Shown here: positions 32,962-44,455 of the stretch, piece after piece
Position numbering within the stretch: the stretch's first letter is position 1
Layout: every line of letters begins with the position of its first letter
Assembly (NCBI GenBank): GCA_030490835.1
Contig: CM059972.1
Span: 36,125,452 to 36,189,451, forward strand
DNA length: 64,000 nucleotides
Direction of reading: 5' to 3'
Origin: Annona cherimola
Taxonomy: Eukaryota; Streptophyta; Magnoliopsida; Magnoliales; Annonaceae
Made by a program: the position numbers and the translations under genes
The notes under the pieces: generated by a model
What the model saw: only the letters and a program-made list of their open reading frames with translations
Told to the model about the DNA's origin: nothing
Database searches by the model: none

Positions 32962-35293
32962 TCAATTCTTCTTATGTAATTCTGGACAATTTCGTCTATC
33001 GTGTCCAAGAACGAACTTCTTACATCCGCGGCACAATCGGCCGGTGCGCTCTATAGCCTTTTCAACAGATGATTTTAATCGCTTGCTTGACCGTCCTTTT
33101 CGCTGCACAATATTTGGGTAGTCAATTGTAGGAGTTGGGACAGGCTGTACATTATCGCTAATTGAAGGTTCAATTTCTCTTGTGATATTATCATCCCCAT
33201 CATCCCCATCTACAAGGCTACTATCTTCAAAATTCGCACCTTTGCTTTCACCATTCAGGTTTTGTTGATGCTCATTCAAACATCCAACTAACTTTTCTGA
33301 CTGTATATATTCTCGCAAAGTTGATATAAGAGTGTCTAAAGTTGTACTTCCTATCTGAAAAGTAGCCAAACTCGAAGTCATTTCCTCTAAGATGAAAATT
33401 AATTTTGGAAGTGTCAAATGCCGACGCACCATTGCTGAATTTGTAGCATCACATTTCACTGTAAATAGTGGAGCTTCAACATTCTCTTTTGGACGTTGTG
33501 ACCAACGACGAAGTAAATGACTAATGGGCATAGTGATGATGTCGCGCCACTGGAATATGGATAATATATGTCGACAAACAATCCCATGCCAGTCAAACAG
33601 TCGACATGAACACGTTGCAAATTGTCTATCTTCACACCAGGTAACTGTTCTCCTATAGGGGTCTTTATACTTGTATACTTCATAGATCACACGACTCCCA
33701 TCCGTGACCTCTGCCTTAGGCTTATAATAATTTGACTCCTCTACTTCTGCCTAAAATTCTAAAAATATCTCTCTAGTATATATTTGGCAATTTCATCCTC
33801 AATAACAAATTTAGTTCTCAAAACAGGAGTACCATACGTACTTTTACAATCAGCATCCTTCTCTCCTCTTTTTAGCTGCACGTTCATATGCCTCTACAAA
33901 CTCAAGTAATTGAGTGGTTGGTCCAACAAAATGGTTGAAAAAGACATTCATGCTTTCAGACCGTTGCGTAGTGCTCATCCCTGCCAAGAAAATACTTCTT
34001 GTATAAGCTGGAATCCACTTATCCCTCACACTGTACATTTGTTGGAGCCATGCATGGTCACTCAAATCATAATCATCCATTAATTTTGACCAACCAGATT
34101 CAAAGACATCTGTATCCTCTGCATTGTGAATCAACTTGTATAACCTATTTTTAAGTTTAGGATATTTTTCATTGGCAGATTGCAATTTCTCGGGAAATTT
34201 CTTATGTATATGCCATGAACAAAAAATATGCTTTGTGGTTGGAAAGACTATGGATATGGCCTTTGAAATTGCTGGATCTTGATCTGTGACTATGGCTTTG
34301 GGTGCTACACCACTCATAGCATGAAGCCATGTTCTAAATAACCATGTGAAGTCCTCCTCACTCTCACCAAATAAAAGGCCTCCACCAAGTAAAACTGATT
34401 GCTTATGGTGATTAACTCCAACAAATGGGACAAAAGGCATGTCATATTTATTTGTTCGATAAGTTGTGTCGAAACAAATAACATCATTGAAAATTTGATA
34501 ATCCTTTTTGGATTCCCCATCTCCCAAAAACATGACATCAACCGATGGTGCTCGTCGACCTGAATTTCATAAAAGTAATCCGCCTTCGCCGCAAATTGCT
34601 TCTGAAAGTACTCTAGTAAAGCTGAGGCGCTTCCACCATACCTTGACATCCGTCTTGATCGTAAGGCATTACGATGGTCAACCTCCGTGAATCCTAGGTG
34701 ATCACGACCCCTAACCTCTTTTGTCATGAATCGCGGTGATCTAGATACTCCAATGCCAACCAGAGATCTTCGACTATATTAAGTTGTGAAGCTGGCACAT
34801 TCCGATGGGATCGCAGACATTGAGACTTTGTCGGCGTCTCCAACCTATGAGAGTGCTCTTTCTTGAAACTCATAACCATCCATTTTGAAGTGTTCCTTAC
34901 GAGCTTGATCATTAGTGACGCAAGGCATCCACATCTAGTGATGTCCATCTGTTTTCTCTTTTTCCCGGCAATTTCTACATTCCTTCTATGTCCTTCTCTT
35001 GAGCATTTCAGAATGAGGTAGCATATCTTCTTATCTAATTTAGATCTTCTAACATCGTTTTTTCTTATACTGAAGCCACAACATCTTTCATATAAATTAT
35101 AGAAAGAATATGCATCTTCTTCGCTATCAAACTCTTGCCCAATAAAAGGAATTAACTTAGCAGGGGCATTGGGAGTAAAGGTAATCACACCTGGTGGGCT
35201 CTGTATGCTTTCATCAGCTAATGTACCATCTCCTGTGAGTTCCACTGTGGGCAATAGAGACTTACTTTTGTCCACATCCGTAGATGATGTCAT
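32962..35293 (-). pseudogene. MULE transposase (FAR1 - MULE DDE - SWIM), frameshifted
   Basis: Three segments in minus-strand order. 35293-34724 encodes a FAR1-type DNA-binding region (CCGFSIRKNDVRR, RCGCLASLMIKL, KKEHSH). 34533-33850 encodes the catalytic core: FDTTYRTNKY with the first Asp, VTDQDPAI with the second, and the CSWH pair typical of MULE transposases. 33690-32962 encodes a SWIM zinc finger (CSCRLFDWHGIVCRHIL) and a C-terminal zinc knuckle (CRGCKKFVLGHDRRNC). The first and second segments lie in different frames. Stops and at least two frame changes separate the second and third (about 33690-33860). Domain order is complete, but no single product is possible, so the element would need transposase in trans. 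An intron hidden in the breaks is possible but I see no good splice signals. Confidence 0.85.
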
Positions 35294-36690
35294 TTAGTAA
35301 AAACCTAGCAAACCACATTTCATAGACAATATAAGTAATTCAACTTGCGAGGAATAGAATACATCAATAAATGCTGCAGAATTCTGATTTCACCATACTC
35401 ATTACGCCATATTATTAGCATGTTAATAATTCCATATAGCATGCCAAATGCATTTTCTGGAACATAACAGATTGTATAATGATAGGATAACTATACAACT
35501 ACATGTTCATAATTTGCATAATAATACAAAACTATAAAACTACACTTGCTATACAAAGTTCAGATATCTATTAGAATAATATATAATTCACAAATTAGTA
35601 TGCTAATGTCATTGTTGGACATATTACTTCGATAAATCTATTTAATTATTTAATATGCACTCCAAAACTAGTGATAAATAAATAATATTTGATCCATTTC
35701 TTATCCAATATTGACTTCTAAATAACGGATTTCTATCTACACATATATTTGTGCAATTGCCATCTCATATAGTAGTCAAATTCTATACAAAGTTTATTAA
35801 ATCACTTTTTCTCAAAATTTTTAGTTATCAGCATGCTAACTGTAGGATATGCATGGAACAAGCACATGTCAAGATGTAATTTGCAGAATTTTGGGTCATC
35901 TATTTCTGGTTATTAGTATACTAAAACATGGATCAGCATGCCAAAGTATGGATTTTGGTACTAAAAATAATCAGTTTATGATGGCATTAGTTTTTGTCCT
36001 ATTGAATAAGCATGCTATACATGCAATGTGTGAAGTTCTGGATGAACTTGTTTGTGATTCTCAGTTATACATTAGTCATAAAAAGACACTGCAGTAACAG
36101 ATAAATCATGTAATAGTTATACATTATGTGATTTAACAGACAAATCACGTAATAATTATGAATCACATAATAGTTGAGATTTAAATCACATAATAATTTT
36201 TAATATCCTTAATGAAATTATGAATAAATCTTTTAGGTCCTTTTTTTAAATCATTTAAATCATCTTAAATTTCTAAGGTCCAACATTTATTAAATCTACA
36301 ATGACTAAGCACAAAGATTTTTAAAATCTACAATGAACACAAAGATTACCTTCCTGGATTTTACACCTGTTAAATTTGTGGTAGAAAATTAGCTTGCTGA
36401 ATTTTTTCCCTTGAGAAATTTGTTAAATCTGCAATTGTTTCTGCTGCATCTCTCTCCCATTCCACTTTTTTCAGCAGGCAGAATTTTTACTCTGCCTGAG
36501 AACGTCATCGCATGGGAGAACTCATCGTCTTCAGCTGGGAGCAAATGGCACAAGGGTGCAGCCTGAGAACATCTTCACTGCCCGCATGGCAGCTGCACGA
36601 AATGACATGTTAGAGAGAAGCCATCATTCCAGCCGCGCATGCCGGACCGCTCCCATGCCAGTTTGTACAGGCTGGCTCCATACACGCATG
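35294..36690. other. MULE right-hand non-coding region
   Basis: Upstream of the transposase, AT-rich, with scattered CAGCATGCTA or AAGCATGCTA motifs (about 35405, 35828, 35933, 36008) and AATCACATAATA repeats near 36120-36200. No gene. Confidence 0.5.
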
Positions 36691-36844
36691 CACTGCAACC
36701 TACACGCACCAGCGAACGGGCTAAACGCAGTCTCCCACGAAAGGCCGAACGAGCAGCCAGGATCTCACGCGCTGGAACGGATGGTGCGATGGCGCACCTG
36801 CATGGGAAATTCGGGTGCAGCCTTGCTGCACCTGAATATATCCC
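36691..36844 (-). repeat. MULE right terminal inverted repeat
   Basis: Reverse complement of the left terminal repeat. It ends at GGTTGCAGTG in its own direction, where similarity stops. Confidence 0.93.
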
Positions 36845-38128
36845 ATATATATATATTAATACTCATTCAATATTTAATCAAATGGCACGTTAAATCACCA
36901 GTTAAGGAAACTTTATGCATCAAATTCGTATTAAAAAACTTGGGGTATAAAACGTACAATCAAAGGGTTTAACTCATCACATACACTTACTTGATTGTTG
37001 CAACCTTAACCCTAATCAACTCAAGCTTGATTCCTCCTCCTTTTTCCCTTTCTTTTTCCTTCTTTTTTTCCTCCCTTTTTCTTCCTCCTTGCTGGGGTTC
37101 CCTTGGACGTGAGCCGCTGCTGAGTTGTGGGGAGTGTTTTTCTACTTAGAAATTTTTCTAACGCTCCTCTCACATAGCCGTCTACAATATATATAAGAGC
37201 TAAATTTTCTAGCTTGTGGACACCACTTTGAGCATGATTTGAAGGGTAAGTTAATGCATGTTTATCCATCGATGTGCTGTTCCATTTGTCGCCAAGTAAA
37301 ATTATTTTAACCACATTTTTCGTAACAAAAAATCTGCTCAAGATAAGCTTCAGCAAGCTGTCCATTGCACACGTCCACCTAGCTACTCTTTTTTCCAGAT
37401 TTTTTCCACACTTTGGCAGCCTTAATTTAAGGGTAATCCGTTCATCAAAAAAAATTTAAGGGTAATTTATGCGCCTAATTATTAGCTAGTTCAGCTATTA
37501 ATTTAGCATAAAAAATTAAGAAAAATTCCAGTAGGTCACTTAACGTCCATGTGCATGCCACCTATGCTATCCATCATTTGACCCATTAATATGCTGCTGA
37601 TATTAACAATTTTGCAGGGATTTTTCCACATGAATAAATGCACATTTATGCATCCCTGCATGCTAGCTACATAGGTTCATAAATTATGTAAACAAAAAAT
37701 TGAAAAAAAATCCAAACAACAGCTGGTTTGGACGTCCATGGTTGCCACACTTGCTATGCTAGTTTGAGCTCTTTCCTTAGCTCATTAATTCTAGCAACAT
37801 AGCCACGAATTTCCACACATATTTAAGCATAAAATAACCTGCATTCACCTGCATTTGACACATATTTGGGCCATTTCATTTAATCCATGCACCTTTTGCC
37901 TTAAATGCATGGTACTCTTGGGTGTAAAAGTCAATTGCATACACCTTTTTCTATTTAGGCATTTTTCCAGCATAATTTGCTTAATCTAATCCTTCCAAAA
38001 TTTTAATCTCATGATTTTATTCAACCACTTCAAATTTCATCTCAATCCAATTTCTCTAGCTCAAGTTATAGCCATTTAAAGTTAACGGTTGAATTTGAAA
38101 TATGATCAATTAATTGTCTCACCAATTT
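36845..38128 (-). other. Third piece of the interrupted solo LTR
   Basis: No gene. It aligns with about 62740-63280 of the other solo LTR (for example CTTACTTGATT, GAGCCGCTGC, and CAAGTTATAGCC...AAGTTAACGGTT), with extra sequence in this copy. Confidence 0.7.
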
Positions 38129-38943
38129 TGTGAAACTTTGATCTTAGGCACGTGTATGAAACCCAAGGGTTGTAAACCCTAGGTAATATGTTAATAAAAT
38201 ATATATTCATGAGTATGAAAATATGTGAAATTATAGGTTCAAAGAATTATTTATGGAATATTAATTCGGAAGAATAGTGAAATGTGAATAGTAGACATGG
38301 GATTAAGGAATATGTTAAGTTAATCATCATAAAAGACAAAAAAGGAAGCTTCCCACAAAAGGAAAAAATAGCCACTTCTTGATTTATTTAGTATTTTCGG
38401 ATTTTTAGTGGATTTTTGAGAGAAAATGAAGAAAAATTCATAATTTGCAATCCGGACGTCAGATTAAAGTGAAATTTTTTATGGATGACCAAAATCTTAT
38501 GATGAACATGATGAGTGGTCCAAGATCTATCAAAAATCATGAATCAAGGGTCAAGATTAAACGTCATTTGAAGATAAAAAGGTAGCCCACCTTTTTCATT
38601 AATTATATTTGACTTTGGGGTTAATTTTAATTAATTAAATAATTAAATAATTAATGAAAAGCTGCAATGGCTGCTTGGGCATTGGGGAGGCTTGAATTTT
38701 GGGCCAAAATCCAATGGTCCAAAATCAATCTTATTAGAAATCAACGGTTGAGATGAATTAGCTTAAAAATAATTAAATTTTAATAAATAAAAAATCATAA
38801 ATAAATAGGGCTGCTAGGGGGCTTGAGCTGCTTTAGGGTGGCTGCACAAGGCTCAACACATTTCATGGAAATTGAAAAAAATATTTAGAATTTAATACCT
38901 CAAGCAAAGGGGGTAAATTGTAATTTGATGAAAAATTCAACCC

Positions 38944-38950
38944 TATAAAT
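38944..38950 (+). promoter_or_regulatory. TATA box, 5' LTR of the 38129 element
   Basis: CCC-TATAAAT-AGGGG, repeated at 45289-45295 in the 3' LTR and in inverted form at 43374-43380 in the nested LTR. Confidence 0.6.
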
Positions 38951-39534
38951 AGGGGCAAGGTGAGAACGTCCAAGGAACTCCATTCTTAACCCAAGCTTGA
39001 GAAATCCAAGTTTTCCCACTCCCAAAATCGTTCTAGGCCATTAGAGAGGGGTTGAAGAGAAGGTTCAAGAAGAAACGTGTGACAGAAAGGAGGATATCTT
39101 CACTTCGGGTAAGTGAATTCTACCCAAATTTCTTTTGGATGTTAAGTAGGGTAAAACCATGCTTAGATAATGCCTAAGTATGAGAAAATAAGTATAGTTA
39201 TAATGCCCAAAATGAATTATACCTAAACATCGAAAATTTGGAGCAAAGATAGAGCATTCAGGAAAATCATGTATAAAATATGAAAATAATGCTCCAATAT
39301 TGCTAAATGATGATATGGGATGAATGTTTATGATAGTTATGATGTTAAAATGATGATATATTAATCTCATGATTTTTGAATTTAAGGATTATGCTTAAGT
39401 GAAATTATGTTGATTTTTAGTATATGGAGAAAAGGATTTAATTGGCCAAGTTAATGATGATGAATTAAAAATTCATGAATTTTTTCATGATATACTAACT
39501 AAGAGCTATGTCATGGTATTTTTTATTTTTGGAA

Positions 39535-39628
39535 CCCATGAACAATAACCAACACACTGTGAACAGTAACCTGCTACAGTATCTGAACAGTAATCATGAA
39601 CAGTAACTATGAACAGTGAACAACGTGA
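39535..39628 (+). repeat. GAACAGTAAC-type degenerate array, 5' LTR
   Basis: About six spaced copies of GAACAGTAA or GAACAGTGA between 39540 and 39625. The 3' LTR has the matching array at about 45885-45970. Confidence 0.7.
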
Positions 39629-41026
39629 TTTTGGGAAAAAGTGAGATTTATTTTTGAGGATATATGAATGGAATTTTTAAAGGATTTAGGGATAAAAATC
39701 CATATAAATGGGTAATGACCAAGTATCTTTATAAGATTAACCTCTATGGGAATGAGGTAATGAATGATTATAAAGCAAGCATGGAAAGCAACTTAAGACA
39801 TGGAATGGATGAATAAAATATCTATTTTCCTTGTATAGGGAAAAAGGAAGGAGAAGGTTGAGGATACCGACTGAGGAGATAAGCAAGCAAACCCTTTTGA
39901 AAATATGTTTTATTCTCAAGTATTTATAAAATATGTTTAAGGGTGACCATTTCTATAATATTTTGAAACGATTAATGTTTATGAGTTTTTATGAAAAGTC
40001 ATGCTGGCATATTGATATCATGTGATGTTTATGGATATGTGCACATGTATGATGCATAATGAAGAGGCTTTAGTGGAGGTAGAAAGCGGATCAGAGGGTC
40101 CCCCTTCACTATTGCCTAGTCGTATGGGATGTGTGCCAGCAGCGTCCTCCCAAGTGGTGGAGGCAAAGGAATGTTATGTGTGAATGAATGCATTGCATTT
40201 TCATACATGGATAGAAAAGGAAAGCATGGATTTGAAATGATGTTTTTAAGTGATGGTGCAAATAATTCTCTACATGAGAATGACAAGTCATCTGGTATAA
40301 GAGGTATATAATGCCGGGGAAATCAAAAGTCATGCATGTAGGAGACCATGTAGGCGTCAAGAGGAAGAGAGGTTCCCCTTGATGAGGCCAAGTCGGAGAA
40401 AGCTGGCGTATATGGACCATGTTTGTGAGATGTTCCCTGGGCTAGCGTACCCGTACACAAAGGCTTATGTCAGGAATGGAAAGGAAACATTTGCACATCC
40501 AGTGTTTATGAAATGATTTTTATGAAAAGGATTCTGTACATTTGATAGTTGATCACTTAGTAAGTGTCTTCTATCGAATGGAGAGGAATGCATTTAAAAT
40601 GAAAAATGCTTGCTTATTGAGTTTCGACTCATGTTTTATTTTTCCAACCTCAGATAGGTGTAAGGAAAGCCAAGAGATGAAGGACATGTGTTGCTAAAGG
40701 AAAAGAGGAATCTATAAAGGTTAGTAGATTTTTGTATGAATAGATGCCCTAATGGGATATGATGAAAAAGGACATAGCTTGTATGAAATTATGAAATTAT
40801 GAATAACATGAGAATTTGATGATTTATGATGATATGGATAAGTCCATTATGAATAATGATGAGTATATATTTATGTGATGAAAGAAAAGAAAAAGAAAAA
40901 AATTTGAACAAGATCAAATTAAGAACCCGCCGCGTGATCAGGGCAACAATCCTGATTCACATTTACTAATCTATAAGATCCTGGAGTAAGGCTTCTAGGC
41001 ACCCCGGTTCGGAGCGCCACAAAAAT

Positions 41027-41038
41027 TGGTATCAGAGC
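41027..41038 (+). other. Primer binding site, initiator-Met tRNA, 38129 element
   Basis: TGGTATCAGAGC five bases after the 5' LTR. Confidence 0.88.
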
Positions 41039-41440
41039 AAGGATTGGTAAATAGGCGGGAGAAGGAGAAAATAAAAGATGATGAAAAGATATGTCTGATA
41101 TCACAGAAGATGGTATCAGAGCAAGGATTGGTAAATAGGCGTGGAAAGAGAAAAATTATGGATGATAGGAAAGGAATGATACCACAGAAGTTGGTATTAG
41201 AATATGAATTGATAGATATGCAAAGATAATGTCTAGATCTATATGTTTATGAAGCTATGATGATTTTTATGATGAGACAAGAGTGATATCATATCAAGGA
41301 ATGGTAGATGAGTATAGAAAGAGTAAATGAAAAGAAAGAAAAGGTATGATACCACAGTAAGTTATATTATAACAATGATTGGGAAATAGATATAGAAAGA
41401 ATAAAGGAATGGAAGAAATAGAAATCATGATATTTATATA
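41027..41440 (+). repeat. Tandem repeats carrying PBS-like sequences
   Basis: Diverged units of roughly 80-90 bp start with TGGTATCAGAGCAAGGATTGG at 41027 and 41111, TGGTATTAGAATATGAATTG at 41192, a degenerate unit near 41285, and another near 41360. Units are followed by TAGGC or TAGAT and a purine-rich stretch, and most end with a GATACCACAG-like word. The first two keep an exact tRNA-complementary PBS. Confidence 0.75.
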
Positions 41441-41656
41441 TCATGATATAGAATTTGAATGACATGGATCAAGGAAGAAAGGAAATTGTTCGAGATTAAT
41501 TTCTAATCTTGATGCATTTGAAGATAGGTGCGAGAGGATTATCTCTCCACGATAATGATGAAAGGGATGATAAAGGCCCTTTCTGGTTTACAGAAACTGG
41601 AAAGGAGGATAAGGAAAGAAATATTTTATACTAACTAAGTCAGTAGTCTACACTAG
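41441..41656 (+). other. Non-coding interior of the 38129 element
   Basis: No gene. Resembles 9690-9880 in reverse complement. Confidence 0.5.
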
Positions 41657-44230
41657 TGTGACGCCTCGAACCGAGGTGCCTAGAAGCTTTACTCCGGAAT
41701 CGTTTTGATTGGTAAACGTGACTCAAGATTGTTGCCCTGATCACACAGCAGGATTTTTTTTTATATATTATCAATACATGGAAAATTTCCCTCGTTCATC
41801 CAACATGAAATATATTCTACATATCATAGATAGAATAACATCCTGTTCATAAAATTTCACCATTGAAAAGATATTCTTTTCTATTTCAAAATTATCATCA
41901 TTGCCTTTTCATACAAATTTTCATATACATCATTTATATCAAAAACTACATAACACTTGGCATGCTGCCTTCATCGTCATTTCCTGTTTGTTGTTGAAAA
42001 AGCATGGGTGAGTAATAATACTCAGTAAGCAAGCCATACATAATTTTTCAAATATTTTCATGCATTTCATAAAATGCAAATGCAATGCATACATAGCATT
42101 CATGGCATTCCTTTAGATGCGACACTAGCTAGGCGCCCATCCCATACATGCTCCCATCTCAGGGAGGTCGCTGCCGGCCTGGGCCTATATAAGCGACTTG
42201 GCAATAGCGAGGGGGACATCCAGTCTGCTTACTACCTCGACTATGACCTATTCCTTGTGCACATGCTCATTTACATACACATGTCGACATGATATTTATA
42301 AATCATAAATAATTTCATAAAAAGCATTTAATAAACAATTTAACAAACGTATTTCAATTCGTGTAAAGCAGTTATAGATATGGTCAACCTTAAATAAATT
42401 TCATAAAGCAATTCATAAACAATTTCAAGCATTTTGGAAATAATTTGCAAAACATATAACTTGCTTAGCTCCTTAGTTGGTGTCGTCGACTTTCTCTTTT
42501 CCTTTTCCTATTCAAGGAAAAGAGATATTTTATTTCTTCTATTCAAGCTACTTCCCATGCATGTTCTATAATATTTAGGCATTATTTCTTTATATGGATA
42601 TTTTTATCCATAAATTCTTCAAAAATTCCATCCTTATATTTAAATAATAATCTTAAAATTTTTCCAAAATCACGCTGTTTACTGTAGCAAATTATTGTAA
42701 TGGATTACTATAGTAGTTACTGTAGCAAATCAATGTTCACCTGAGATTAGTGTTCACAGTAACGTGGGTTACTGTTCATGGGTTCCAAAAATTGACATTT
42801 TTCCAAAAATAAAAAATACCATGACATAGCTTATGCTTATTATATCATGGAAAATTTCATAAATTTTGAATTTATCATCATTTACTTGGCTAAATAAATC
42901 ACTTTCTCCATATACTAAAAATTAACATAAATTCACTTAAGCATAATCCTTAATTCCAAAAATCATGAAATTAGTATATCATCATTCCAAATTCATTTTT
43001 ATCATATTCATACATCCCAAATGATCATTTATTATTTTTGGAGCATTGTTTACACATATCATATGCTATCTTCTCGAATGTTCCATCTTTGCTTCAAAAT
43101 TTTGATATTTTGGCATAATTCAGATTAAGCATTATATTTATACCTATTTTCTCATTTTTAGGCATTATCTAAGCATGGTTTTATCCTACTTAACATCCAA
43201 AAGAAATTTGGGTAGAAATCACTTACCTGAAGTGGAGATATCCCACTTTTTTTCACACTTTTTCTCTCTAACTCTCTCCTCTTCTTCCTTGGATGCGTGG
43301 GAAAGTTTGGGAACTTGGAATGGCTCAAGTGGAGCTGGGATTCATTGTGCCTTGGACGTCCCCCTGCTGCCCTATTTATAGGGCTTGATCTTTCAAAAAA
43401 TTGGATTTTACCCCCTAGCTTGAGGTATTTAATTATAAAAATGTATTTTTTATAATATTGAAAAATACATGGAGCTTTGTTCAGCCACCCTAGGCCTGCT
43501 CCAGCCCCCCTATGCTCCCTATTTTATTTATTATTTTTTTTATTTTTAAAATTAATTAAATTAAGCTAAATAAATCCTAACTGTTGGTTTATGATGATGA
43601 TGATCATGGACCATTGATTTTGGTCAAACCTCCCAACCACCCCTGCTCACGCCCCCTGCTGCAGCTGCTTTTCATTTTATTTTTTAATTTTTTAATTATT
43701 TATTTTATAAAAAAGTCAAAAGTAGATTTAATTAAAAGTTAAGCTACTTTTTCGATCTCTATTTGACGCTTCAGCTTGACCTTCGATTTATGATTTTCAT
43801 CACATCTTAACCCATTCATCATGTTCATCATGAATTTTTAAACATCCATAAAAAATTTCATCGAAATCCGACGCCCGAATTGCAAATTATAAATTTTTCT
43901 TTATTTTTCCACAAAAATCCAAATTTGGATTAAAATATCTAAAAGAATTGCTATTTCGTCCTGTAGTGATTAAATCTCTATTTCGTCTTTTTGTGATTAA
44001 GTTAATCTAAGTGATTAACTCTTAATCACATGTCTTAATCCCCAGTTACTATTCACAATCACTATTCACGTGCACTATTTACGTGGGTCAAATTCTTAAT
44101 TGCATTATTTTATCCTCCAATACACATATCCATCAATATAATTAATGAATTTTCATTTATCATAAACATATTTACAAAAGAATTTAGGGTTACAATCTCG
44201 AAATGATGCGTATACGGTCGGGGTTTCACT
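41657..44230 (-). repeat. Inverted, diverged solo LTR nested in the 38129 element
   Basis: Reads TGTGACGCCTCGAACCG at its left end and GGGGTTTCAC at its right end. It is the reverse complement of the host element's LTR type, with clear divergence and about 300 bp shorter. It includes the family signature GGTAAACGTGACTC near 41711, the GAACAGTAAC-type array (inverted, about 42680-42780) and a TATA box (43374-43380). I could not find a convincing TSD, so its origin by simple insertion is uncertain. Confidence 0.7.
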
Positions 44231-44455
44231 ATTCACGTGCACTATTTACACATGCATGTCATGTGTATATGGAATGAAAAGTGGTTAATACTAACCTCTT
44301 TATGAGATATGATCCTATGACTTATTTGATGATTAATGATCAATGATTGATGATATGATAAGATGAGAAATATCAAAGTTGCACAACAGAAGCGTGATGA
44401 ATTATTTCAAGTAAGACAGGTTTCAGGACGAAATCTATTGTAAGATGGAGAGGAT
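44231..44455 (+). other. 3' interior and polypurine tract of the 38129 element
   Basis: No gene. GTTTCAGGACGAAATC is followed by AAGATGGAGAGGAT directly before the 3' LTR start TGTGAAACCC. Confidence 0.7.

Larger units (their letters stand above)
28176..36844. mobile_element. Mutator-like element (MULE) with accessory ORF
   Basis: The 8669-bp element has 154-bp terminal inverted repeats beginning GGGATATATTCAGGTGCAGC. It is flanked by nine-base ATATATATA (28167-28175 and 36845-36853), the TSD length of Mutator elements, although the site is low-complexity. Inside are an intact plus-strand ORF (30160-31749) and a convergent, broken FAR1/MULE/SWIM transposase (32962-35293). It is inserted in a solo gypsy LTR. 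Confidence 0.92.
38129..41021 (+). repeat. 5' LTR of the 38129 element
   Basis: Starts TGTGAAACTTTGATC, ends GGAGCGCCACA. A TATA box (TATAAAT) is at 38944-38950. A run of GAACAGTAAC-like units lies at about 39540-39625. The end carries the family signature CAGGGCAACAATCCTGATTC. Confidence 0.9.

Noticed and set aside
41651..44231. CACTA as TSD of the inverted nested LTR
   Set aside because: Using it would place the LTR ends outside TG...CA and overlap the LTR terminus, so it is probably chance.
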